From: an uncultured Porphyromonadaceae bacterium
GTDB taxonomy: Bacteria > Bacteroidota > Bacteroidia > Bacteroidales > Muribaculaceae
DNA: 21,929 bases
Direction of reading: 5' to 3'
Assembly: GCA_900551515.1 (NCBI GenBank)
Contig: URWH01000005.1
Location: forward strand, 1-21,929
Position 1 is the first letter of the stretch; every line of letters begins with the position of its first letter. The position numbers were made by a program, and so were the translations under genes. The notes beneath the pieces are model-generated. The model had not been told where the DNA came from. It was given only the letters and a program-made list of their open reading frames with translations, and searched no databases. Shown here one piece after another: positions 15,771 through 21,929 of this stretch.

Positions 15771-16589
15771 ATGCGAATGTTCGGTATTGAACTGCGGCGC
15801 GATTCGCGCCCTGATTATCCTCATAAAGTGGGCCTCGCCCTGAGCGGCGGCGGCGCACGTGGTTTTGCGCATGCGGGCGCCATCGAGGCGATGCTTGAGG
15901 TGGGCCTGCGCCCCGACATAGTGTGCGGCGTCAGCGCCGGTTCGGTGGTGGCGGTGATGCATGCCGCCGGCATTCATCCGCGCGAGATGCTCGACATGTT
16001 TGCCGAATTGAAATTCAACGATCTGTGCTCGCTCAACATGCCGAAGGAAGGCTTCTTCCGCCTCGACCGCTTCAAGGATTTCCTGCGCCGCAACATTCCC
16101 TATGAACGCATCGAGCAGCTGCCGGTGCCTACAGTGGTGTGCGCAACGAACTTCGATACGGGCAAGAAGGTGGCTTTCACGCGCGGCAACATTGCCGACT
16201 GTGTGGCGGCGTCGTGCTGCATTCCCATCGTGTTCAATCCCATCACCATCGGCAATACGCGCTATGTTGACGGCGGTGTGCTGGCCAACCTCCCGGCATG
16301 GGCCATCCGCGACAAATGCCGTTTCCTGGTGGGTGTCAACTGCTCGCCTCTGGTTCACGCCTCGAAGGCTAAGGATTCGATTGTGGGCATTGCCATGCGC
16401 TCCTATGAGCTGATGTCGAAAAACAACGCCACGGCCGATATGGCCATGTGCGACATGGTGATCCGCACCGATGCGATAGCGCGCTACAAGGTGTTTGATC
16501 TCAAGCGTATAGAGATGGTCTACCGCAGCGGCTATTCGTCGACGATGCAATATTTTCAATCCAAGGGAATCGTGCCCAGACCCGAATGA
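15771..16589 (+). CDS. Patatin-like phospholipase
   Basis: A 272-residue serine lipid acyl hydrolase with a Ser-Asp dyad. The oxyanion-hole motif SGGGARG (25-31), the nucleophile elbow GVSAG with S55, and the DGG motif with D167 (YVDGGVLANLP) are all intact, so it should be active. There is no signal peptide or membrane helix, and no C-terminal barrel domain, which distinguishes it from the larger surface patatins of Bacteroidetes; a cytoplasmic esterase similar to the RssA/YlbK group is the closest comparison. An alternative ATG lies two codons downstream (15777). Its stop is 4 bp from the convergent ispF stop, with no hairpin terminator between them. The MITE immediately upstream may have changed its expression. 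Confidence 0.93.
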   Translation: MRMFGIELRRDSRPDYPHKVGLALSGGGARGFAHAGAIEAMLEVGLRPDIVCGVSAGSVVAVMHAAGIHPREMLDMFAELKFNDLCSLNMPKEGFFRLDRFKDFLRRNIPYERIEQLPVPTVVCATNFDTGKKVAFTRGNIADCVAASCCIPIVFNPITIGNTRYVDGGVLANLPAWAIRDKCRFLVGVNCSPLVHASKAKDSIVGIAMRSYELMSKNNATADMAMCDMVIRTDAIARYKVFDLKRIEMVYRSGYSSTMQYFQSKGIVPRPE

Positions 16590-16593
16590 TGCG

Positions 16594-17079
16594 TCAGCGG
16601 CGCACGATCAGCGCCGATGCCATGGCGGCAATGCCCTCGCCGCGGCCTGTGAATCCGAGCCGCTCGGTGGTGGTGGCTTTCACCGACACGCGGTCGGCTT
16701 CGATGCCGAGGTCGGCGGCTACGGTGCGCTGCATCTCGTCGATGTAGGGCAAAAGCTTGGGTTTCTGGGCTATGATGGTGATGTCGGCGTTGCCCGGCGT
16801 GTAGCCTTTCTCGGCGAGCAGCTCCACCACGCGGCGCAGGAGCACGCGTGAGTCGGCGCCGGCGTAGGCCGGATCGGTGTCGGGAAAGTGATAGCCTATG
16901 TCGCGCAGGGCGGCAGCGCCGAGGAGGGCGTCGCAGAGGGCATGGAGCGCCACGTCGGCGTCGCTGTGTCCGAGCAGTCCCAGCTCCGACGGCACGTTGA
17001 CGCCGCAGAGCCACAGCCGGCGGTCGGGTGCGAACCGGTGCACGTCGAATCCGTTGCCGGTGCGTATGTCGGTGATCAT
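16594..17079 (-). CDS. ispF: 2-C-methyl-D-erythritol 2,4-cyclodiphosphate synthase
   Basis: Forms the cyclic diphosphate in the methylerythritol phosphate route to isoprenoids; acts as a cytoplasmic trimer. The 161 residues are the usual length. Zinc ligands D12 and H14 (GFDVHRF) and H46 (DADVALHAL) match E. coli D8, H10 and H42. Other conserved stretches are [20 protein letters not shown], the KPKL region and the C-terminal [19 protein letters not shown]. It follows porV with a gap of 37 nt and is likely the last gene of the operon. Pairing of porV with ispF is, as I recall, also found in Porphyromonas gingivalis. Confidence 0.97.
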   Translation of the reverse strand: MITDIRTGNGFDVHRFAPDRRLWLCGVNVPSELGLLGHSDADVALHALCDALLGAAALRDIGYHFPDTDPAYAGADSRVLLRRVVELLAEKGYTPGNADITIIAQKPKLLPYIDEMQRTVAADLGIEADRVSVKATTTERLGFTGRGEGIAAMASALIVRR

Positions 17080-17116
17080 GACGGTAGGTGGGGGTGTGTG
17101 AGCGTTGACGGAGGGG

Positions 17117-18352
17117 TTATCTGTTGCGGCCGAAGAGATCGCGCAGGCCGTCCATGTCGAAGGTGAGCGTGAAGCGCAGCGTCTGGTCCAGGGGCGATGT
17201 CTGGGCGGTGGCCAGCATATAGGCGGCGTCGAGACGCACCACGTTGAGCGAGAAACCGGCGCCGACGCTGAAATACTGGCGGTTGCCTTTCATGGCATTT
17301 TCGTAGAAATAGCCGGCGCGCAGGAAAAACTGCTGGTTGTAGTTGTATTCGGCGCCGAGCGACCATGTGATCTCTTTCAGCTCTTCCTTGAAGCCGCCGG
17401 GGGCGTCGGAGAATGATTTGAAGATGCCGGTGATAGGCGACATGTTTTCCCAATTCTCGAGTGCTTCGGTGTATTCGCGCTGCTGCTCGAGGTTTTCGGG
17501 CGTGTTTTCAGGCGCGGTCACATAATCTTTTTCGCGCGGACGCGTGGGCACGAGCAGTTTGTTGAGGTCGACCGACAGCGCCAGCGTGTGGTAGTCGGCC
17601 AGCGGGAAGGCGAATGTGGTGCCGAGGCGGAGGTTGGTGGGGAGGAATGCCGGATCGTCGCCGTGGTTATACGACACTTTCGTACCGATGTTGGAGATGT
17701 TCCAGCCCCACGACCACTGGCATTCGTTGCGGCCTATGATGGGATAGGTGTTGAAATAGCCCGAGATGTCGGCCGAGAATGCCGAGGCTCCCGACTGGTC
17801 GTCGGCCGGCGAGTCGTTGAAGCCTAAGTCGCTGTAGATGTAGCGGAACACAACGCCCATCGAGAATTTCTCCGACAGTTTGCGCGAATAGCCGATGTCA
17901 AACGCCATCTCATAGGGGTTGAGCGTCTGGCTCACTTCGTTCTGCTGGTTGGTGGTCACCTCGCCCAGCGAGAAATAGCGCAGCGAGGCGCTGAGCGCCT
18001 GGTTGTCGCCGCTGCCTATCTTCCAGTAGCCCGCCACGTTGGCAAGAAAGATGTCGTTGACAAGTTTGCGCAGCCACGGGGTGTAGCTCAGCGATGCCGC
18101 TCCCTTGCTGTAGGCGAAGGCATATTTCGAGGGGTTCCAGTATTGCGAGTTGGCGTCGGGGTCGGTGGCGGCGCCGATGTCGCCCATCGAGGCGCCGCGC
18201 GCGTCGGGGGCTATGCTCAGTGAGGTGACGCCCGTCTGGATGGGGTTGAACTCGTCTTTCACTCCGTTGTCCTGTGCCTGTGCGGCCGGCACTGCCAGTG
18301 CCAGTGCGGTAACGGCTGCGGCCACGGCCCGGAATAGTATGTTATTTCTCAT
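17117..18352 (-). CDS. porV: Type IX secretion outer-membrane protein PorV (LptO)
   Basis: An outer-membrane beta-barrel of the FadL-like group that, in the type IX system, takes cargo from the Sov channel and passes it to the PorU sortase. Residues 1-26 form a Sec signal peptide ending AAQAQ. The start of the mature protein, [34 protein letters not shown], is the PorV signature region. The rest shows alternating aromatic and polar strands, such as [12 protein letters not shown] and [14 protein letters not shown], and ends in strands up to RFTLTFDMD plus a short basic tail. The 411 residues fit the family. It lies downstream of the FAH-fold gene across a 106-bp gap with no clear TAnnTTTG and 37 nt before ispF. 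PorU is not next to it, unlike in P. gingivalis as I recall. Confidence 0.92.
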   Translation of the reverse strand: MRNNILFRAVAAAVTALALAVPAAQAQDNGVKDEFNPIQTGVTSLSIAPDARGASMGDIGAATDPDANSQYWNPSKYAFAYSKGAASLSYTPWLRKLVNDIFLANVAGYWKIGSGDNQALSASLRYFSLGEVTTNQQNEVSQTLNPYEMAFDIGYSRKLSEKFSMGVVFRYIYSDLGFNDSPADDQSGASAFSADISGYFNTYPIIGRNECQWSWGWNISNIGTKVSYNHGDDPAFLPTNLRLGTTFAFPLADYHTLALSVDLNKLLVPTRPREKDYVTAPENTPENLEQQREYTEALENWENMSPITGIFKSFSDAPGGFKEELKEITWSLGAEYNYNQQFFLRAGYFYENAMKGNRQYFSVGAGFSLNVVRLDAAYMLATAQTSPLDQTLRFTLTFDMDGLRDLFGRNR

Positions 18353-18436
18353 TTGTCTGTGTCGGTTTATATTCTATTATAACTGATAATCGGCGCGTTT
18401 ATTGTGCATCGCCTTATTTTAACGCGAGCACACACA

Positions 18437-18462
18437 CGAATCGGGTCAGCGAATCGGATCAG
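18437..18462. repeat. Tandem 13-bp duplication at the end of the FAH-like gene
   Basis: CGAATCGGGTCAG (18437-18449) is followed directly by CGAATCGGATCAG (18450-18462), identical but for one base. The second copy contains the stop codon of the FAH-like gene (18459-18461), so the duplication probably arose by slippage at its 3' end without changing the protein. Confidence 0.7.
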
Positions 18463-19028
18463 TGTATTTTCAGACTGATGCACACGTTGCCGTCGAGGCT
18501 GCAGGATATATGCGTGCCTGTCTGCACGGATTTCGGAGGCGTTATGCGGTAGGGCATGATGAGGTCGCCGGTCTTGATGGTGGAATAGCGGCTCACCGCG
18601 GCCACGGCTTCGGCAGCGGCGTCGTTGACGTGGCTGAGGGTCACGCTCGTTTCGTTGACCTGCGCCTCGGTGGCGGGGCCGAAACTGTCGGCGGCCATCC
18701 ACTCGCCGGCGGTGAAGGCGGTGTCGAATATCGAGGCGACGGCATCGGGGCGCCCTGCGCTGCGCAGCATCTCGGTAAGGGTCACCGGCACCAGACGCAT
18801 GGCCACTGTCAAGGCGTCGAAATAGCGCGGCGCGAATTTTCCGGACACCGTCTTGCCAAGCCGCGACACGCGCACTGCAAGATAGAATTCGGCTATCCAT
18901 TCGCTGTCGAAATCGGGCAGGAACACGGGGCGCGCATGCCCGGTGATGGCCGAGTCGGCGATCATAGTCAGCTCGGGCGGAAGCAGCAGCGCCGACGAAT
19001 AGTCGCGGTCAAAGAGCAGCGTTTTCAT
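18459..19028 (-). CDS. FAH-fold (fumarylacetoacetate hydrolase-like) protein, probably without metal-dependent activity
   Basis: A 189-residue protein. PVFLPDFDSEW, LGKTVSGKFAPRYFDA and the C-terminal YSTIKTGDLI align by eye with short bacterial FAH-family proteins of Bacteroidetes (recalled pattern: PFYLPDF, RLGK.I..KFA.RYYDE, FFTLK.GDLI). Those enzymes carry the metal site ExE plus an Asp in GIDFTARD and a TGTP motif. Here the sites read E47-F-Y49, R78 and PYRI, so two metal ligands and the TGTP loop are lost. I infer a degenerate FAH relative with a binding or structural role. The ATG at 19028 lies inside rex, overlapping its 3' end by 20 bp, so expression is coupled to rex. No signal peptide is present. 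Family placement is moderately sure; function is unknown. Confidence 0.7.
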   Translation of the reverse strand: MKTLLFDRDYSSALLLPPELTMIADSAITGHARPVFLPDFDSEWIAEFYLAVRVSRLGKTVSGKFAPRYFDALTVAMRLVPVTLTEMLRSAGRPDAVASIFDTAFTAGEWMAADSFGPATEAQVNETSVTLSHVNDAAAEAVAAVSRYSTIKTGDLIMPYRITPPKSVQTGTHISCSLDGNVCISLKIH

Positions 19029-19686
19029 CCTTGTCGGTTTTCAGGGCGTTGAGCCTGTTGTACATCACGGCCAGATGGGCATAGATCGAGGTGTTCTGTA
19101 TCACGGTGCCGGGACCCACGACGATGCGGAAGGGTGTGAAGTTCCATAGGGCGTGGATGCCGGCTTCAACGGCCAGGTCGGCTATCTGCTGAGCCACGTC
19201 GGCAGGCACGGCCACGATGGCTATCGAGGCGCGGTAGAGGCGCTGCATCTCGGCCAGACGGTCGATGTGGTAAATGGGCACATTCTTGATCGTGGTGCCT
19301 ACGACGGCCGGGCTGACGTCGAAGCCCGCCACGATGTTGAGGCCGAAGCGCTCCAGGCCGGTGTCGGCGATGAGTGCCGAGCCGAGCGAGCCCACGCCGA
19401 TCATCACGGCGTTGTGGCCGTTGGAGAATCCCAGAAAGTCGCGCAGCACTTTCTCAAGCGTAGCCACTTCGTAGCCTATGCGCGTCTTGCCTTTGATGTT
19501 CAGCACCGAGAGGTCTTTGGCTATCTGCGATGCGTCGACGTTCATCTCCTTGGAGATGGTGGTCGACGAAACATATTTTATGTCGCGGCTCCGGAGCATG
19601 GCCACATAGGCCAGATACCACGGCAGACGCCGCAGTGTCGGTTCCGGGGGGAAGTCGCGCGATATGATGTTTTTGGTTGATGCCAT
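19009..19686 (-). CDS. rex: Redox-sensing transcriptional repressor Rex
   Basis: Senses the NADH/NAD ratio and represses fermentation and respiration genes when NADH is low. The 225 residues show a winged-helix DNA-binding domain (about 12-85; EPTLRRLPWYL, SSTTISKEMNVDASQIAKDLS), a Rossmann fold with the GVGSLG loop (97-102) and D123 (AGFDVSP), and the C-terminal domain-swap helix near NTSIYAHLAVMYNRL. The start at 19686 was chosen because it leaves 14 residues before EPTLRRL, as recalled in Bacteroides Rex, and is preceded by an A-rich stretch; an in-frame ATG at 19716 would add ten residues. It follows the Ig-like lipoprotein gene by 42 nt. No Rex-type operator (TTGT-N-ACAA palindrome) was seen at the operon promoter. 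Confidence 0.96.
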   Translation of the reverse strand: MASTKNIISRDFPPEPTLRRLPWYLAYVAMLRSRDIKYVSSTTISKEMNVDASQIAKDLSVLNIKGKTRIGYEVATLEKVLRDFLGFSNGHNAVMIGVGSLGSALIADTGLERFGLNIVAGFDVSPAVVGTTIKNVPIYHIDRLAEMQRLYRASIAIVAVPADVAQQIADLAVEAGIHALWNFTPFRIVVGPGTVIQNTSIYAHLAVMYNRLNALKTDKDENAAL

Positions 19687-19728
19687 TTTTCTGCTTTCTC
19701 TTTTTTCTGTCGTCATGGTTGGAGCGTA

Positions 19729-21750
19729 TCAGCGGTAACCCGAGCCCATGCCGCGGGTGTTGTTGTCGCGGCCGTTGAGGGTGTTGTAGCGCTGGTTCTT
19801 GCGCTTGCCGAACGGGTCGTTGGGGTCGACGGCCGGATTGCCGAATTCGTCGTAATACTGGTCGTCGTCCTCGTCGTCGTTATAGTTGTCGCTTTCGCCC
19901 TCTTTTTTCTTCGGTTTGTTTTTCTTTATCTCGGCCGGCTTCTGCATGTCGAGGGGCAGCTCGTAGATGTTCCACGATTGCTCTACGTCCCAGTTGCGCT
20001 TGAGGTTGATCTTCTTGGAGAAGTAGCACACTTCCTCGGGCTGGAGCGAGTCGGCGAGGTTGCCGGTGTCGTATTTGCCGTTGCCGTTGCGGTCGAAGTA
20101 GAGGCGCGCATAGTAGGTGCCGGGGTCGATGTAGCGGATCACGGCGCGGCCGTTTTCAACCGCCACGCTTTTTACCGGCTTGTCCTGATTGTTGAGCAGT
20201 TCGACGACGGCCGTCGAGTCGGCACCGGTGATCGCGAAGGTGATGTTGGAATATTCCGACAGCGCTTTCACCGTGAACTCCTGACTGACAGGCCCGTTCC
20301 ATATATCGTAGATGCCCGTGACGCCGAGCGAGTCGACGGTGAGACGGTACTTGGCGCCGGGCTCCCACTTCACGTCGGCGCGGAGCTGCATGGGCCGCAG
20401 CGAGTCGGGGAAGTAGAATGTCGGCCGCTCGATGGGGGCCCATATAGTGTCGACGAGCATCTCGAGATGGAATGCCGAGTCGTTTTTCGTCTTTATGGGC
20501 TGGTCAGTCTCAAGGCGCAGCGAGCCGTAGACGTCCATCTGGGCGCCGCCTGCGGGCTTAAGCTGAAGCAGCGTGATCTTGGGCACGGAGTCGCTGTCGG
20601 CGGTCTCTTCCTCCTGCTTCTTTTTCTTCGACTGGCGCGCCTTGCGCATGTTGAAGGCAAGGGTGTCGGTGGTCCACGACAGATTGTCGGTGGAGTCGGT
20701 GCGGAGGTAGCGCACCGACATGTTGAGCGTGTCGGCGGCTATGATGCCGGGGTCGGTGATCCAGTAGTCGATGGTGTCGCGGGTCGGCGCGGCATTCTTC
20801 ACGGAAAAGTCGCTGAGCGAGCGGCCGTCGAGGTCGCCGCCGATGAAGCGCAGTTCGGGGAAGGTGTCGCTCGGGGCGCCCATCTCAATGTGGATGCGGT
20901 TGCGCTCGGGGCGCTCGTGCTTCACCAGATATTGCGCCTTGTAGTTTTCATTGAACCATGTCAGCAGCACGTCGTCGGGCAGGAAGCGGGTGGCGGGCCG
21001 CATCACTATCGAGTCGGCGCCCGCGCCATTCTGCAGCGTGTCGGCCACCTGGACGCTCTCGGCGCTCGGGCTTACGGTAGCGTCGTAGAAGGCTATATCC
21101 TCGGAGCGGTCCCATTTGTTGTCGCGGTTCACGTCGTTGATGGCGAAGATGCGGTAGGTGCCCGGCTTGAGGTTGCGTATCGTGAACTGGCCTAACTGGT
21201 TGGTCTTGGTGATGCGGTCGAAGGGCAGGGTGGTGATGGCCGTGTCGGAGAGATTGGAGTGTACGCCCACGAGCATCCCCTGCGCCGGCTCGAGGTTGGC
21301 GGCCTCAAACACCATTCCCGAGATGCAGAGGGTGTCGAGTGTGGGGCCTGTCGAGAAGTCGAATGAGAAGCCGTCGAGCACGTTGCCTTCGTTGAGGTCG
21401 CTGATGGCGTCGGTGAAGTCGATGGTGTAGGTGGTGTTGGGCAGCAGCGTGTCGGTCATCTCTATGCGCACCTGCCGGCCTACGGCCGTCACCTTGGGCA
21501 CCGACTTCTGCGGCGGCGAGGCCACCACTTTGGTCATGGCGTCCTTGATCTGCACGTTTTCGTTGAAATAGATCGTATAATGGTCGTCGGTGACATTGAG
21601 TGAGCCGGGCGCCGGATTGCTGCGCACATATGCCGGCGGCTCTTCGTCGCGCGGGCCGCCTTCGGGCCGCCCCATGCTGGCGCAGGCGGCAACCGCCAGG
21701 GCCACCACTGCCACCACGAGCAGACGCATATATAATAATTGCCGATTCAT
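19729..21750 (-). CDS. Ig-like domain (SbsA-type) surface or periplasmic lipoprotein
   Basis: A 673-residue lipoprotein. The signal peptide is followed by lipobox VAAC with C23, then SMGRPEGGPRDEEPP, a run widely conserved in this Bacteroidetes family (pattern CA..G.P.GGP+D..PP, from memory). An N-terminal bacterial Ig-like domain (about 30-130; VRSNPAPGSLNV, IYFNENVQIKD) is followed by a second beta domain with a carboxypeptidase-regulatory-like look (LGQFTIRNLKPGTYRIFAINDVNRDNKWD) and a repeat of that pattern near the C-terminus (YIDPGTYYARLYFDRNGNGKYD). A Lys/Glu-rich linker and a very acidic tail (NYNDDEDDDQYYDEFG) end the protein. The start at 21750 was chosen because the promoter -7 element at 21815-21808 excludes the ATG at 21810; ATG 21729 is also possible. 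First gene of the rex-porV-ispF operon. Function unknown. Confidence 0.87.
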   Translation of the reverse strand: MNRQLLYMRLLVVAVVALAVAACASMGRPEGGPRDEEPPAYVRSNPAPGSLNVTDDHYTIYFNENVQIKDAMTKVVASPPQKSVPKVTAVGRQVRIEMTDTLLPNTTYTIDFTDAISDLNEGNVLDGFSFDFSTGPTLDTLCISGMVFEAANLEPAQGMLVGVHSNLSDTAITTLPFDRITKTNQLGQFTIRNLKPGTYRIFAINDVNRDNKWDRSEDIAFYDATVSPSAESVQVADTLQNGAGADSIVMRPATRFLPDDVLLTWFNENYKAQYLVKHERPERNRIHIEMGAPSDTFPELRFIGGDLDGRSLSDFSVKNAAPTRDTIDYWITDPGIIAADTLNMSVRYLRTDSTDNLSWTTDTLAFNMRKARQSKKKKQEEETADSDSVPKITLLQLKPAGGAQMDVYGSLRLETDQPIKTKNDSAFHLEMLVDTIWAPIERPTFYFPDSLRPMQLRADVKWEPGAKYRLTVDSLGVTGIYDIWNGPVSQEFTVKALSEYSNITFAITGADSTAVVELLNNQDKPVKSVAVENGRAVIRYIDPGTYYARLYFDRNGNGKYDTGNLADSLQPEEVCYFSKKINLKRNWDVEQSWNIYELPLDMQKPAEIKKNKPKKKEGESDNYNDDEDDDQYYDEFGNPAVDPNDPFGKRKNQRYNTLNGRDNNTRGMGSGYR

Positions 21751-21807
21751 TGTCGAATGTTCTGTGTCCGGGCCGTTGATTCGATGTCCGGTCTGGGTCT
21801 CAATCTG

Positions 21808-21815
21808 CAAAGTTA
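21808..21815 (-). promoter_or_regulatory. -7 element of the lipoprotein-rex-porV-ispF operon promoter
   Basis: TAACTTTG on the minus strand is a perfect TAnnTTTG followed by GC. Transcription should begin near 21801, about 50 nt before the lipoprotein ATG. No TTTG lies at the usual -33 spacing; the nearest is 11 bp upstream. Confidence 0.6.
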
Positions 21816-21869
21816 AGCGTTACACTCAAAATATGGAATTTTTTCAGCAATTTTCACTTATAAGACTTA

Positions 21870-21929
21870 GAGCTTGTTTAATAGAGTGTTCAGTTTGATG
21901 TTCCGAAAAACGTCATTCAAAACACCTGA
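21870..21929 (+). mobile_element. Probable left end of an insertion sequence (runs off the window)
   Basis: GAGCTTGTTTAATA at 21870-21883 is identical to the first 14 bp of the MITE at 15454 and is preceded by TTA (21867-21869), again a TNA triplet. After 14 bp the two sequences diverge. This fits the outer end of a related IS5-family-like element whose body and transposase would lie beyond 21929. No coding part is visible, so a solo terminal repeat or a MITE variant is equally possible. Confidence 0.55.

Overview
The window looks like a chromosomal segment of a gut-type Bacteroidales bacterium. Supporting signs are a SusB-like GH97 glucosidase, a PorV-type outer-membrane protein of the type IX secretion system, a Rex regulator, lipoproteins of Bacteroidetes type, no obvious Shine-Dalgarno sequences, and many copies of the Bacteroidetes -7 promoter element TAnnTTTG. 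The high GC content with strong GC bias at third codon positions would suit Muribaculaceae, but that family assignment is an inference. High GC also creates long antisense open frames, which were discarded.

Layout. Positions 1-2093 (-): GH97 alpha-glucosidase, cut by the window start just before its C-terminus. 2189-3393 (-): a DUF4919-like secreted protein preceded by a small glycine-rich membrane protein with an ATGA overlap. 3489-7827 (-): a bifunctional (p)ppGpp enzyme (rsh) followed 4 nt later by a 7TM-HD phosphohydrolase of the PgpH type. 7828-8009: divergent promoter region. 8010-9788 (+): a PatB/MalY-type PLP enzyme and an unknown membrane protein. 9863-12621 (-): cytoplasmic GH13 amylase, then prs with its own promoter. 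12806-15067 (-): pnp, with an Arg-rich tail and an intrinsic terminator. 15068-15770: the only long gene-free stretch, holding the pnp promoter, an orphan intrinsic terminator and a 268-bp MITE-like element. 15771-16589 (+): patatin-like phospholipase. 16594-21750 (-): a likely operon of Ig-like lipoprotein, rex, a degenerate FAH-fold protein, porV and ispF. 21870-21929: the apparent left end of an insertion sequence sharing its terminus with the MITE.

Most genes are housekeeping or central: stringent response and probably cyclic dinucleotide turnover, PRPP synthesis, RNA decay, isoprenoid synthesis, redox sensing, protein secretion and alpha-glucan use. No defence system, CRISPR array, tRNA or rRNA was seen. 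The most unusual items are the MITE, whose right half is a long imperfect hairpin, the related IS end at the window edge, the orphan terminator that may end a small RNA, and a FAH-fold protein that has lost two expected metal ligands and overlaps rex.
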